Source of the DNA: JALORV01 sp963754065 | GTDB lineage: Bacteria; Pseudomonadota; Gammaproteobacteria; Burkholderiales; Burkholderiaceae_F | DNA: 64,000 nucleotides | Assembly: GCA_963754065.1 (NCBI GenBank) | Contig: CAVWFH010000039.1 | Location: 124,001-188,000 of the forward strand | Reading direction: 5' to 3' | Shown here: positions 16,198 to 25,247 of the stretch, piece by piece | Layout: the number at the start of each line of letters is the position of its first letter | Numbering within the stretch: the first letter of the stretch is position 1 | Translations under genes and position numbers: made by a program | Notes under the pieces: model-generated | What the model was told of the DNA's origin: nothing | What the model saw: only the letters and a program-made list of their open reading frames with translations | Databases searched by the model: none

Positions 16198-16871
16198 GAC
16201 TCCGCAGGCGGCGGGAAGCCGCTGCGCGGTGTGCGCGGCGCGGGCGACTTGGGCCGGAACTCGCACCACTCGGCAATCGGGCAGCACCAGCACTCCGGCG
16301 TCCGCGCCTTGCAGACATAGCGTCCGTGCAGGATCAGCCAGTGGTGGGCGTCCTTGCGAAACTCCTCGGGCGTGAACTTCTCCAGCCGCTGCTCGACGGC
16401 ATCGACCGTGGCGCCAGGCGCCATGCCGGTGCGGTTCGCGACCCGAAAGATGTGGGTGTCCACGGCGATCGTCGGCTCGCCGAATGCCGTGTTGAGCACG
16501 ACGTTCGCGGTCTTGCGGCCCACACCCGGAAGCGACTCCAGCGCGGCCCGGGTGCGTGGCACCTCGCCGCCGTGCCGCTCCAGCAGTTGCTGCGACAGTC
16601 CGATGACGTTCTTCGCCTTGGTTCGGTACAGGCCGATGGTCTTGATGTATTCCGCCAGCCGCTCCTCGCCCAGCGCAACGATGGCCTTGGGCGTGGGGGC
16701 GGCCTTGAACAGTGCGGGCGTCGCCAGGTTCACGCTCCTGTCGGTGGCCTGGGCCGAGAGCACGACCGCCACGAGCAGCTGGAAAGGCGTCGCGTACTCG
16801 AGCTCGGTTGTCGGATGCGGATTCAAACTCCGCAGCCGCTCGTAGATCGCCCGTCGCTTCGCGGGATTCAT
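16194..16871 (-). CDS. nth: Endonuclease III, base excision repair
   Basis: A 225-residue bifunctional DNA glycosylase/AP lyase that removes oxidised pyrimidines. The helix-hairpin-helix is LESLPGVGRKTANVVLNTAF, preceded by a family-typical VLSAQATDRSVNLATPALF block. The catalytic Lys lies in the HhH (GRKTA) and the catalytic Asp in VDTHIFRVANRTG. The four cysteines of the [4Fe-4S] loop are present (C-x6-C-x2-C-x5-C, in CKARTPECWCCPIAEWC). The ATG overlaps the stop of the rnfB-like gene (ATGA), so translation is coupled. The C-terminus carries about 20 extra Pro-rich residues after the cluster. Confidence 0.96.
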   Translation of the reverse strand: MNPAKRRAIYERLRSLNPHPTTELEYATPFQLLVAVVLSAQATDRSVNLATPALFKAAPTPKAIVALGEERLAEYIKTIGLYRTKAKNVIGLSQQLLERHGGEVPRTRAALESLPGVGRKTANVVLNTAFGEPTIAVDTHIFRVANRTGMAPGATVDAVEQRLEKFTPEEFRKDAHHWLILHGRYVCKARTPECWCCPIAEWCEFRPKSPAPRTPRSGFPPPAES

Positions 16872-17530
16872 GGCTTCGTCGTCGCCTGCCGTCGGGCGCG
16901 CGCGCGTTCGATCGCGGCGCGGACGACGGCCTGCTTGTTCGCGATTCGGTCTGGTGTCAGGTCTTCGCGCTGGCCGAGTTCATCGAGCTTGGCGAGGGCC
17001 TTTTGCAACAGCTGTTGTTCGCGTTCGTGACGCTCGACGGCGAGCCGTCGCCGACGTGCTTCAAAGCGCGAGCGTGACTGCCGTGCATCGTCGTCGTTCC
17101 AGGTGCGTGCTGGCCGCACCGGGACCATCGCGATGCAGTCCATCGGGCACGGCGCGATGCACAGATCGCAACCGTTGCACCAATCGGGGATCACGCTATG
17201 CATGCGCCGCGCGGCGCCGACGATCGCGTCGACCGGGCAGGCCTGGATACACAGAGTGCAACCGATGCAGAGCCGCTCGTCGATCACGGCGACACGCAGG
17301 GACTGCTCGATCCCGTTGACCGGATTGAGCGGCGCGGCCGGACGCCCCGTCAGTTGCGACAGCCGGGCAATGCCGGTGGCGCCGCCCGGAGGGCATTGGT
17401 TGATGTCCGCGCACACTGTGGCGATGGCTTCGGCGTACGGACGACAGCCGTCATAACCGCACTTGGTGCACTGGGTCTGCGGCAACAGCGCATCAATGCG
17501 GTCGGCCAGCGCGGTGGTGGAATCGGACAT
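16868..17530 (-). CDS. RnfB/RsxB-like ferredoxin-type electron transport protein
   Basis: A 220-residue iron-sulfur protein. The N-terminal Fe-S domain reads LPQTQCTKCGYDGCRPYAEAI and CPPGG (the RnfB-type four-Cys cluster). Two 4Fe-4S ferredoxin motifs follow: CIGCTLCIQACPVDAI and CNGCDLCIAPCPMDCI. The C-terminal 70 residues are a charged, Arg-rich coiled-coil-like tail. Unlike true RnfB it lacks the N-terminal membrane helix, and no rnfACDGE genes are near, so it is probably the soluble RsxB-like protein that accompanies nth in betaproteobacteria. The ATG at 17530 gives the family start MSDSTTALADRIDALLP. Confidence 0.88.
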   Translation of the reverse strand: MSDSTTALADRIDALLPQTQCTKCGYDGCRPYAEAIATVCADINQCPPGGATGIARLSQLTGRPAAPLNPVNGIEQSLRVAVIDERLCIGCTLCIQACPVDAIVGAARRMHSVIPDWCNGCDLCIAPCPMDCIAMVPVRPARTWNDDDARQSRSRFEARRRRLAVERHEREQQLLQKALAKLDELGQREDLTPDRIANKQAVVRAAIERARARRQATTKP

Positions 17531-17598
17531 CGTTTGCCCGGAGTGGGCGAGGCGCGTCGGAACCGCCAATTATCGCCGGCCGCCAGGCGGACCTGCGC

Positions 17599-18831
17599 TC
17601 AGGCGTGGTCGCGGATGAAGTTCTTGATCTTGGGTGCGATCTGCTCGCGCCATCGACGTCCACTGAAGATGCCGTAGTGGCCCGCGCCTTCGGCAGTCCA
17701 GTGCTGCTTTTTCGCCTTCGGAATGCCCTTGCACAAGCCGTGAGCTGCCTGCGTCTGGCCGCTGCCGGAGATGTCGTCGAGTTCACCCTCGATCGTGAAG
17801 AGTGCCACCGACGTGATGTCCTCGGGCTTCACCAACTGGCCGTGCACCTTCCACGTGCCGTTGGGCAGGCTGTGCTCCTGGAACACGATCCGGATCGTGT
17901 CCAGGTAGTACTCCGCCGGCAAATCGATCACGGCGTTGTATTCGTCGTAGAAGGCGCGATGACCCTCGACGTCGTCCATGTCGCCCTTGACCAGGTCGAG
18001 GTAATAATCCCAGTGCGAATTCAGGTGGCGGTCCGGGTTCATCGCGACGAAGCCGGCGTGCTGCAGGAAGCCCGGGTAGACCTTGCGCAGGTAGCCGGGG
18101 TAGGCCGAGGGCACCTTGAAGATCACGGTGTTCTCGAACCATTCGAAGTTCTTGCGGATCGCGAGCGCATTGACCTGCGTCGGGCTCTTCCGGCTGTCGA
18201 TCGGGCCGCCCATCATCGTCATCGACTTGGGAAGCTTCGCATCACCGTTGCTGGCCATCAGCGATATAGCGGCCAGCACCGGCACGGTCGGCTGGCAAAC
18301 GGAGATCAGGTGGACATCCGGGCCTAGCGTGCGCACGAAGTCGATTACATAGTCGACGTAGTCATCCAGGTGGAAAGGTCCCGCGGCGATCGGAACCAGG
18401 CGGGCATCGGTCCAGTCGGTGATCCAGATGTCGTGGTCGGGCAGCAGTGCACGCACCGTGTCGCGCAGCAGGGTGGCGTGGTGGCCCGACAGCGGGGCCA
18501 CGATCAGCACGCGAGGATCTGCGGGACGCTTGAGCCTGGGCGGGACGATGCGCTTGAAGTGCAGCAGACGACAGAAGGGTTTTTCCGTCGTGACTTCTTC
18601 GACCACAGGCACCTCGACATCGCCGATGCGCGTGGTCTTCAGTCCGAACTCGGGCTTTTCGTACTGCTTGCCGATCCGGTGCAGCAGGTCGTATCCCGCC
18701 GACAGGCGCCGGGACATCGGTGAATAAGCGAGTGGACTGTAAGGGCTGGAAAAGAGTTCGGAAGTGGCCTGCGCCCACACCGAAAGCGGGTTCAGGAAAC
18801 GGCGTTGCAGCTCATGCAGGTGATATAGCAC
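17599..18831 (-). CDS. phaZ: Intracellular poly(3-hydroxybutyrate) depolymerase
   Basis: A 410-residue intracellular PHB depolymerase, which mobilises amorphous storage polymer in the cytoplasm. The start MLYHLHELQRRFLNPLSVWA is typical of the PhaZ family. The active-site Cys that replaces Ser in these enzymes lies in ISVCQPTVPVLA (about residue 179), with an acid/His region late in the protein (AEGAGHYGIFSGRRWR). Length matches PhaZ of Cupriavidus type. The gene stands alone, 68 bases from the rnfB-like start. It fits with the PHA-granule family gene at 37287 and the neutral-lipid synthase at 38194 as evidence of a storage-polymer lifestyle. Confidence 0.95.
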   Translation of the reverse strand: MLYHLHELQRRFLNPLSVWAQATSELFSSPYSPLAYSPMSRRLSAGYDLLHRIGKQYEKPEFGLKTTRIGDVEVPVVEEVTTEKPFCRLLHFKRIVPPRLKRPADPRVLIVAPLSGHHATLLRDTVRALLPDHDIWITDWTDARLVPIAAGPFHLDDYVDYVIDFVRTLGPDVHLISVCQPTVPVLAAISLMASNGDAKLPKSMTMMGGPIDSRKSPTQVNALAIRKNFEWFENTVIFKVPSAYPGYLRKVYPGFLQHAGFVAMNPDRHLNSHWDYYLDLVKGDMDDVEGHRAFYDEYNAVIDLPAEYYLDTIRIVFQEHSLPNGTWKVHGQLVKPEDITSVALFTIEGELDDISGSGQTQAAHGLCKGIPKAKKQHWTAEGAGHYGIFSGRRWREQIAPKIKNFIRDHA

Positions 18832-19013
18832 GACAGGCTCCGCTCAACGCTCCACTCGCCACCGGGTACGTCCTCCCTACAAGCGAGCGGATAGTAAACC
18901 AAATTGGTCAGACCGCTTTTGAGGATAACGAGGCCGGTCGACGGGGCAATTCGTCCCTCCGGACGGTCCGCCGGTCGGGCGTCAGAAGACGCTGAGGTCT
19001 GGCGAATCCGGGA

Positions 19014-19337
19014 TCAGCGCTCGAGCAGATGGCGCTTCTCGCGCACGTCTTTCCACTCGTCGGCGTCGGCAGGATGAGGCTTCATGCGCGTTATGGACGG
19101 CCAGGACTTCGACAGATCGACGTTCAGCTTGATGAAGTCGCGCTGATCCTCGGGCACGTCTTCCTCGGCGTAGATTGCGTTCACCGGGCATTCCGGTATG
19201 CAGACGGCGCAGTCGATGCACTCGTCCGGATCGATCGACAGGAAGTTCGGTCCTTCGCGGAAGCAGTCGACCGGGCACACGTCGACACAATCCGTGTACT
19301 TGCACTTGATGCACGACTCGGTGACGACATGCGTCAT
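19014..19337 (-). CDS. fdxA: Seven-iron ferredoxin FdxA
   Basis: A 107-residue [3Fe-4S][4Fe-4S] ferredoxin, a soluble low-potential electron carrier. The N-terminal cluster motif is CIKCKYTDCVDVCPVDCF and the second is CIDCAVCIPECPVNAI. The C-terminal extension (KLNVDLSKSWPSITRMKPHP ... HLLER) is characteristic of FdxA. The ATG at 19337 is preceded by a CAGGAGTC ribosome site. The gene is divergent from the ABC transporter gene at 19467; a TAGAAT -10-like box lies at 19406-19411 on this strand and a GCCGG/CCGGC inverted repeat at 19421-19436. Confidence 0.96.
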   Translation of the reverse strand: MTHVVTESCIKCKYTDCVDVCPVDCFREGPNFLSIDPDECIDCAVCIPECPVNAIYAEEDVPEDQRDFIKLNVDLSKSWPSITRMKPHPADADEWKDVREKRHLLER

Positions 19338-19466
19338 CGACTGACTCCTGTCCGTTCGGTGAGATGCGGTGCGAGTGTGAAAAGTGCGCCGCTTTCAAAG
19401 CCGGTATTCTAGCCGACCAGAGCCGGGGATCCGGCTGTTTTCCCTCTGCCAAGAAGGGCCAGTGGC

Positions 19467-20678
19467 ATGACCACCCGACGCGAACTCCTGCTGTTGTCGA
19501 CGGCTGCGCTCGCCGCCTCGCCGCTGCGTGCACAGGCCGTGGCACCGATCCGCATCGGCGAAATCAACAGCTATTCGACGATCCCGCAGTTCACGGTGCC
19601 GTACCGCATGGGGTGGCAGCTCGCCGTCGAGGAAGCGAATGCCGGCGGCGGTCTGCTGGGGCGCAAGATCGAAGTGATCTCCCGCGACGATGCCGGCAAG
19701 CCGGACGATGCGATCCGGCTGGCTACCGAACTGGTATCGAACGAGAAGGTCGTGCTGCTGGCGGGAACCTTCCTGTCGAACGTCGGACTGGCTGTTGCCG
19801 AATTCGCGCTGCGCAACAAGGTCCTGTTCGTTGCCGCCGAGCCATTGACGGACGCAATGGTGTGGGAAAAGGGCAACCGCTATACGTTCCGCCTGAGGCC
19901 GAGCACGCACATGCAGTCGGCCATGCTGGTCGAGGAAGCCGCGCGGCTGCCCGCGCGGCGATGGGCGATCGTGGCTCCGAACTACGAGTACGGACAATCG
20001 GCAGTGTCGAGCTTCAAGGCCCTGCTAAAGGCGCGGCGTCCCGAGGTGGAGTTCGTCGCCGAACAGTGGCCGGCGCTGGGCAAGCTCGAGGCCGCCGGAA
20101 CGGTGCAGGCGCTGATCGCGGCACGTCCCGAGGCGATCTTCAATGTCACGTTTGGCGCCGACCTGCCGCGGTTGGTGCGCGAGGGCAATTTGCGCGGGCT
20201 CTTTCCGCGCGTGCCGGTCGTGAGCCTGCTGTCCGGCGAGCCGGAGTATCTCGACGTCCTGAAGGACGAGACGCCGCGCGGCTGGATCGTGACCGGCTAT
20301 CCGTGGGACCAGATCGCCACGCCGGAACACGCGAAATTCTTCAATGCCTATTTCAAGCGCTACAACGACACGCCGAGGCTGGGTTCGGTCGTCGGCTACG
20401 CGACGTTCACGGCCATCTTCGAGGCGATCACTAAGGCCAAATCGACCGATACGGAAAAGCTGATCGCTGCGCTGCGCGGCCTGACGTGGACCACGCCGTT
20501 CGGCCCGGCGACGTTCCGTGCGCTCGACCACCAGTCGACGATGGGCGCCTTCGTCGGCAAGCTCGACCTGCGCGACGGCCGGGGCACGATGGTCGGCTGG
20601 CGCTATGCCGATGGCCGCAACTATCTGCCGACGGATGCCGAGGTCAGGGCGCGCCGCCCGGCCGAGGCGATGAAATAG
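19467..20678 (+). CDS. Branched-chain amino acid-type ABC transporter, substrate-binding protein
   Basis: A 403-residue periplasmic binding protein of the Leu/Ile/Val-binding fold. An N-terminal Arg-Arg pair followed by a hydrophobic stretch and an Ala-x-Ala-type end (TTRRELLLLSTAALAASPLRAQA) suggests export by Sec or Tat. The mature part has IRIGEINSYSTIPQFTVPYR, the ALAVEEANAGGGLLGRKIEV-like block and the RDDAGKPDDAIRLATELV segment typical of the family. It opens an operon with a fused permease and two ATPases. The ligand could be an amino acid, amide or aromatic acid; the downstream D-cysteine desulfhydrase and racemase genes hint at amino acids. Confidence 0.92.
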   Translation: MTTRRELLLLSTAALAASPLRAQAVAPIRIGEINSYSTIPQFTVPYRMGWQLAVEEANAGGGLLGRKIEVISRDDAGKPDDAIRLATELVSNEKVVLLAGTFLSNVGLAVAEFALRNKVLFVAAEPLTDAMVWEKGNRYTFRLRPSTHMQSAMLVEEAARLPARRWAIVAPNYEYGQSAVSSFKALLKARRPEVEFVAEQWPALGKLEAAGTVQALIAARPEAIFNVTFGADLPRLVREGNLRGLFPRVPVVSLLSGEPEYLDVLKDETPRGWIVTGYPWDQIATPEHAKFFNAYFKRYNDTPRLGSVVGYATFTAIFEAITKAKSTDTEKLIAALRGLTWTTPFGPATFRALDHQSTMGAFVGKLDLRDGRGTMVGWRYADGRNYLPTDAEVRARRPAEAMK

Positions 20679-20734
20679 CCACGGTGCACTGCGCCCGCGC
20701 GCGGCCGTTGCGCCGGGCGATCTGAGGCCCTTCG

Positions 20735-22567
20735 ATGGACCTCGTGTTCGGTCAGTTCCTCGCCGGGGTCTCCTACGGCTCGACGCTGTTCCTTGTCAGT
20801 GCCGGGCTCACGCTGATCTTCGGCGTCACGCGCGTCGTTAACTTCGCCCACGGCGCGCTCTACATGCTGGGCGCCTACCTGGCGGTCACGCTGACCGCGG
20901 CGCTGCCGGCCACGCCGTTCGGTTTCTTCGGTGGCGCGCTGCTGGCGGCGATGCTCGTGGCGCTGGCGGGGGTACTGGTCGAGTTCCTCGTGCTACGGCG
21001 CATCTACGCTGCGCCGGAGATCTTTCAGCTCCTCGCGACCTTCGGCGTCGCACTGATCGTTCAGGATCTCGTGCTGGCTGCGTGGGGCGCGGAGGAACTG
21101 TTTGCTCCGCGCGCCCCGGGTCTTAAGGGCGCCATCGAGATCGGCGGTGCGTTCATCCCTGAGTACAACCTGCTGCTGACCCTGGTCGGCCCGGTGATGT
21201 TCGGCGCGTTGTGGTGGGTCTTCCGCCGGACGCACTGGGGGACGATCGTGCGTGCCGCCACGCAGGACCGCGAGATGGCCGGGGCACTCGGCGTCAACGA
21301 GCGACTGCTCTTCAGCACGGTGTTCGCGCTCGGCGCGGGCCTGGCCGGTCTGGCCGGTGCATTGCAGATCCCCCGCGAGACCGTCAACCTGCAGATGGAT
21401 CTGACGATCCTGGTCGAAGCCTTCGTTGTCGTGGTCGTCGGCGGACTCGGTTCGATCACCGGAGCGTTCTGGGCCTCGATGGCGATCGGCGTCCTGCACG
21501 CCTTCGGCATCTGGTTGCTGCCGCAGTCCACGCTCGTGCTGGTGTTCGTCGTGATGGCGGTCACGCTGATCGTGCGTCCCTACGGCCTGTTCGGCCGACC
21601 GGATGCTGCGGCACGCACGGTGCGCGCAGCGACGCATCCGCCATTCACGCTGCCATCACCCCGGGGGCGCGTGGGGGTGGTCGCTGCGATCGTGGTACTC
21701 GCTGTCCTGCCGATGTTCGCGGGCGACTATGCGCTCGTGATCGCCACCGAGATGGCGATCCTGGCGCTGTTTGCGGCGAGCCTGCAGTTCTTCATGGGTA
21801 ACGGCGGGCTGGTGTCGTTCGGTCATGCGGCATTCTTCGGACTGGGCGCCTATACCGCGGCCATGCTGGTCAAGGACTTCGCTGCACCGTTTGCGGCCGC
21901 GCTGCTGGCGGCACCGATCGTGGCCGGGCTCGCAGCGGCGCTTGCCGCCTTCTTCGTGCTGCGCGCGCAGGGCGTGTACGCGTCGATGCTGACACTGGCA
22001 TTCGCGCAGATCCTCTGGTCGATTGCCGTGCAGTGGGTCGATGTGACCGGCGGCGACAATGGTCTGCTCGGGATCTGGCCACCCACGACATCGCGGCTTG
22101 CCTATTACGCCATGACGCTGGCGGTCGTCGCGGCGGCACTCATACTGCTGCGCCGTGCCGCGCTGGCACCGTTCGGTTTTGCGCTGCGTGCGACGCGCGA
22201 TGCATCCGAGCGGGCCGAGGCGCTCGGCATCGACGTGCGCCGGGTGCGTTGGTCGGCGTTCGTCGCGGGCGGCGCCTTTGGCGGTCTGGCGGGTGCGCTG
22301 CAGGTGTTCCAGAAGGGCGCCGTGTTCCCGAACGCTCTGTCGATTCCCGTGTCGGTCGATGCGCTGGTCATGGTGCTGTTGGGTGGCCTGCAGACGATCT
22401 CCGGTCCCGTGGTCGGCGCCATCGCGTACCACGGCCTGGCCACGGAGCTGATCCGGCATGCCGAGTACTGGCGCCTGTACCTCGGCGTGACGATCGTGCT
22501 GCTCGTCATCCTCTTTCCGCAGGGGATCGTGGGTTTCCTGCGGTCACGACGGGCGAAGCTGCCGTGA
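20735..22567 (+). CDS. Fused LivH-LivM type ABC transporter permease
   Basis: A 610-residue inner-membrane permease with both branched-chain amino acid permease domains in one chain. Residues 1-290 form the LivH-like half (SAGLTLIFGVTRVVNFAHGA near residue 26; the ALGVNERLLF coupling loop near 187). Residues 310-610 form the LivM-like half (GNGGLVSFGHAAFFGLGAYT near 352; ALGIDVRRVRWSAF near 496). The fusion would form the whole transmembrane pore from one gene. Its stop overlaps the GTG start of the ATPase gene by 4 bases. Such fusions are common for this transporter group in betaproteobacteria. Confidence 0.93.
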   Translation: MDLVFGQFLAGVSYGSTLFLVSAGLTLIFGVTRVVNFAHGALYMLGAYLAVTLTAALPATPFGFFGGALLAAMLVALAGVLVEFLVLRRIYAAPEIFQLLATFGVALIVQDLVLAAWGAEELFAPRAPGLKGAIEIGGAFIPEYNLLLTLVGPVMFGALWWVFRRTHWGTIVRAATQDREMAGALGVNERLLFSTVFALGAGLAGLAGALQIPRETVNLQMDLTILVEAFVVVVVGGLGSITGAFWASMAIGVLHAFGIWLLPQSTLVLVFVVMAVTLIVRPYGLFGRPDAAARTVRAATHPPFTLPSPRGRVGVVAAIVVLAVLPMFAGDYALVIATEMAILALFAASLQFFMGNGGLVSFGHAAFFGLGAYTAAMLVKDFAAPFAAALLAAPIVAGLAAALAAFFVLRAQGVYASMLTLAFAQILWSIAVQWVDVTGGDNGLLGIWPPTTSRLAYYAMTLAVVAAALILLRRAALAPFGFALRATRDASERAEALGIDVRRVRWSAFVAGGAFGGLAGALQVFQKGAVFPNALSIPVSVDALVMVLLGGLQTISGPVVGAIAYHGLATELIRHAEYWRLYLGVTIVLLVILFPQGIVGFLRSRRAKLP

Positions 22568-23307
22568 GCGAACTGCGGGTCACGCACCTGCAACGCGCAT
22601 TCGGCGGCGTGCGCGCCGTCGACGACGTTTCATTCGCACTCGCAGCGGGCAGCGTCACCGCGCTGATCGGTCCCAACGGCGCGGGCAAGTCGACGCTGTT
22701 CAACCTCATCGATGGTCAGCTGAGTCCCGATGCCGGCACGATCAAATTCGAAGGAAAGTCGCTCGTCGGCGTGCCGACCTCCGCGCGCACGCGCGCCGGG
22801 ATCGGACGCACGTTCCAGGTTGCACAGACCTTTGGTTCAATGACCGTCAGTCAGAACGCACAGCTCGCGCTGGCCGCCGCGGAGGGCCTTGCGCTGTCCG
22901 CGGGCACGCCGCTCGAGAGGCACGCGCCGGAAAAGGCGGCGCGGCTGCTGCAACAGGTGGGGCTGTACGAACGCGGCGCCGCTCCGGCGGCGGCGCTGGC
23001 TTACGGTGACCTCAAGCGGCTCGAGCTGGCGCTCGCGCTGGCAGCAAACCCCCGGTTGCTGCTGATGGACGAGCCGACCGCGGGCATGGCGGCGTCCGAA
23101 CGTTCGTCACTGATGACACTCGTGGTCGCGCTGGCGAACGAGCGCAGCATGACCGTGCTCTTCACCGAGCACAGCATGGATGTCGTGTTCGGCTTCGCGC
23201 AGCGTGTGCTCGTGCTGTCGCGCGGGCGGCTGATCGCGGACGGTTCTCCCGACGTGGTGCGTGCCGACCGTGCAGTCCAGGCCGTCTATCTGGGCAGCGA
23301 GGCATGA
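22564..23307 (+). CDS. ABC transporter ATP-binding protein, LivG type
   Basis: A 247-residue ATPase of the branched-chain amino acid transporter family. Walker A is GPNGAGKSTLFNL near residue 37 and Walker B is LLLMDEPTAGM. The signature loop reads LAYGDLKRLELALALA, a usual variant of LSYGxxRRLE in this group. GIGRTFQVAQTFGSMTV is typical of LivG. The GTG at 22564 overlaps the permease stop (GTGA); earlier codons in this frame belong to another reading frame of the permease gene. It pairs with the LivF-type ATPase that follows. Confidence 0.93.
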   Translation: MSELRVTHLQRAFGGVRAVDDVSFALAAGSVTALIGPNGAGKSTLFNLIDGQLSPDAGTIKFEGKSLVGVPTSARTRAGIGRTFQVAQTFGSMTVSQNAQLALAAAEGLALSAGTPLERHAPEKAARLLQQVGLYERGAAPAAALAYGDLKRLELALALAANPRLLLMDEPTAGMAASERSSLMTLVVALANERSMTVLFTEHSMDVVFGFAQRVLVLSRGRLIADGSPDVVRADRAVQAVYLGSEA

Positions 23308-24002
23308 CGCTGCTCGAGCTGCGCGGCGTCGACGCGTGGTACGGCGCGGCACAGGTGGTGCGCGGCGCGACGTTGTCGGTGGCCGCTGGCGAGGTCGTGG
23401 CGCTGATCGGGCGCAACGGCGCCGGCAAGACGTCGCTGCTGCGCGCAATCATGGGCCTGATGCCGCGCGCCGCCGGCGACGTGCTGCTGGACGGCGCATC
23501 GATCGCACGGCTCGCGCCCTTCGCCCGCGCACGGCGCGGCCTCGGTTACGTGCCGGAAGACCGTCGCATCTTCACCGACCTCACGGTGCTCGAGAACCTC
23601 GAGCTGGTTGGGCGGCCGCTTGCCGGCGGCTTCGATACGGCCGCGCTGCTGGGTATTTTCCCGAACCTGGCGGAGATGCTCGACCGGCCTGCGAGCCAGA
23701 TGAGCGGAGGCGAACAACAGATGCTCGCCGTTGCACGCACGCTGGCCGCCAATCCGCGCATCGTTCTGCTCGACGAGCCATCCGAAGGGATCGCGCCGCT
23801 CGTGATCGCACGCATGCGGGACGCCGTGCAGGCCATGCGCGCGCGTGGGGTCGCCACGCTGCTGTCGGAGCAGAACCTCGCGTTCGTGACCGGACTGGCC
23901 GACCGGGCCGTGCTGATCGAGCAGGGCCAAGTCGTCGGCTCCGCGACTCGAGACGAGCTTTCGTCGAGCGCCGCCGTCCACAAGGTACTCGGGATCGGAT
24001 AG
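23304..24002 (+). CDS. ABC transporter ATP-binding protein, LivF type
   Basis: A 232-residue ATPase, the second nucleotide-binding subunit of the transporter. Walker A is GRNGAGKTSLLRAIMG near residue 36, the signature is MSGGEQQMLAVARTL and Walker B is IVLLDEPSEGIAP, followed by the switch His position changed to Gln (LLSEQNLAFV), as usual in LivF. GLGYVPEDRRIFTDLTV is a LivF hallmark. It begins with ATGA overlap on the LivG gene and closes the transporter operon proper; pncB begins 33 bases later. Confidence 0.94.
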   Translation: MTLLELRGVDAWYGAAQVVRGATLSVAAGEVVALIGRNGAGKTSLLRAIMGLMPRAAGDVLLDGASIARLAPFARARRGLGYVPEDRRIFTDLTVLENLELVGRPLAGGFDTAALLGIFPNLAEMLDRPASQMSGGEQQMLAVARTLAANPRIVLLDEPSEGIAPLVIARMRDAVQAMRARGVATLLSEQNLAFVTGLADRAVLIEQGQVVGSATRDELSSSAAVHKVLGIG

Positions 24003-24023
24003 CGCTGCGGCACGGCCCGCCCC

Positions 24024-24029
24024 TACAAT
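24024..24029 (+). promoter_or_regulatory. -10 box very close to pncB start
   Basis: TACAAT ends 6 bases before the pncB ATG, and there is no ribosome-binding sequence between them. If used, transcription would start at or near the ATG and give a leaderless or almost leaderless mRNA. No good -35 element is visible upstream. Confidence 0.4.
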
Positions 24030-24035
24030 CGACGC

Positions 24036-25238
24036 ATGATCATCCAGTCGCTGCTCGACACGGACCTGTACAAGTTCACGATGATGCAGGTCGTGCTGCA
24101 CCATTTTCCGGGTGCGCAGGTCGAATACCGCTTCAACTGCCGCACCAAGGGCGCGGATCTCGCGCCCTATGTGGACGAGATCCGCGAGGAACTCTCGTAC
24201 CTGTGCCTGCTGCGTTTCCGCGAGAGCGAGCTCGAGTACTTGCGTGCGATGCGCTTCATCAAAAGCGACTTCGTCGACTTCCTGGGCCTCTTCCAGCTCA
24301 ACATGAAGACCGTCCGGATCGAGCGCAATCCGCAGGCCGATGGCGGCATCGATATCGTGATCAAGGGGCCCTGGCTGCACACGATCCTGTTCGAGATCCC
24401 GGTGCTGGCCATCGTCAACGAGGTCTACTTCCGCAACACCCAACCACGCCCCGACTTCGCCGAAGGTCGGCGACGACTGCGCGCGAAGATCGCGCTGGTC
24501 CGTGACAACCCGGCGCTCGCCGGCTGCCGCATCGCCGACTACGGATCGCGCCGGCGCTTCTCGCGCCTGTGGCACGACGAAGTGCTGCAGACGCTGAAGA
24601 ACGAACTGGCTGAAAACCTTGCGGGGACCAGCAACGTCATGTATGCGGCCAAGCATGGCCTGACGCCGCTGGGGACAATGGCGCACGAGTACCTGCAGGC
24701 CTGCCAGGCGCTCGGCCCGCGGCTGCGCGACTCGCAGATCTTCGGCTTCGAGATGTGGGCGCGCGAATACCGCGGTGACCTTGGCATCGCGCTATCTGAC
24801 GTCTACGGCATGGATGCCTTCCTGCGCGACTTCGACATGTACTTCTGCAAGCTCTTCGACGGCGCACGCCACGATTCGGGCGATCCGATTGCATGGGGCG
24901 AGCGGTTGCTCGAACACTACGAACACAATCGTGTCGATCCGCGCACGAAGACGCTGGTGTTTTCCGATTCGCTTGACTTCCCGCGGGTGATCGAGCTGTA
25001 CACGCGCTTCAAGGACCGCGCCCGCATCGCGTTCGGCGTGGGCACGAACCTGACTAACGATCTGGGCTACACGCCGCTGCAGATCGTGATCAAGATGGTC
25101 CGCTGCAACGGCCAGCCGGTGGCGAAGCTTTCGGACTCGCCCGAGAAGAACATGTGCACCGACACGGCCTACCTCGCCTACCTGCGGCAGGTGTTCGAGA
25201 TCAAGGCGCCTGTCACTGACACCGCTCCTGCCGCCTGA
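24036..25238 (+). CDS. pncB: Nicotinate phosphoribosyltransferase
   Basis: A 400-residue enzyme of the NAD salvage (Preiss-Handler) pathway that joins nicotinate to phosphoribosyl pyrophosphate. Family marks are SLLDTDLYKFTMMQVVLHHF at the start, the RRFSRLWHDE region, GTMAHEYLQA with the phosphorylatable His near residue 216, FDGARHDSGDPIAWGE near 275 and the GTNLTNDLGY phosphate-binding segment. Length matches the proteobacterial enzyme. It is preceded by a -10-like box only a few bases from the ATG and is followed at 10 bases by the frameshifted D-cysteine desulfhydrase gene. Confidence 0.96.
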   Translation: MIIQSLLDTDLYKFTMMQVVLHHFPGAQVEYRFNCRTKGADLAPYVDEIREELSYLCLLRFRESELEYLRAMRFIKSDFVDFLGLFQLNMKTVRIERNPQADGGIDIVIKGPWLHTILFEIPVLAIVNEVYFRNTQPRPDFAEGRRRLRAKIALVRDNPALAGCRIADYGSRRRFSRLWHDEVLQTLKNELAENLAGTSNVMYAAKHGLTPLGTMAHEYLQACQALGPRLRDSQIFGFEMWAREYRGDLGIALSDVYGMDAFLRDFDMYFCKLFDGARHDSGDPIAWGERLLEHYEHNRVDPRTKTLVFSDSLDFPRVIELYTRFKDRARIAFGVGTNLTNDLGYTPLQIVIKMVRCNGQPVAKLSDSPEKNMCTDTAYLAYLRQVFEIKAPVTDTAPAA

Positions 25239-25247
25239 GACTCCACC

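Noticed and set aside
17599..18831. PhaZ as an ordinary alpha/beta-hydrolase or lipase
   Set aside because: The Cys-containing active-site segment and the typical N-terminus fit intracellular PHB depolymerases better than Ser lipases.
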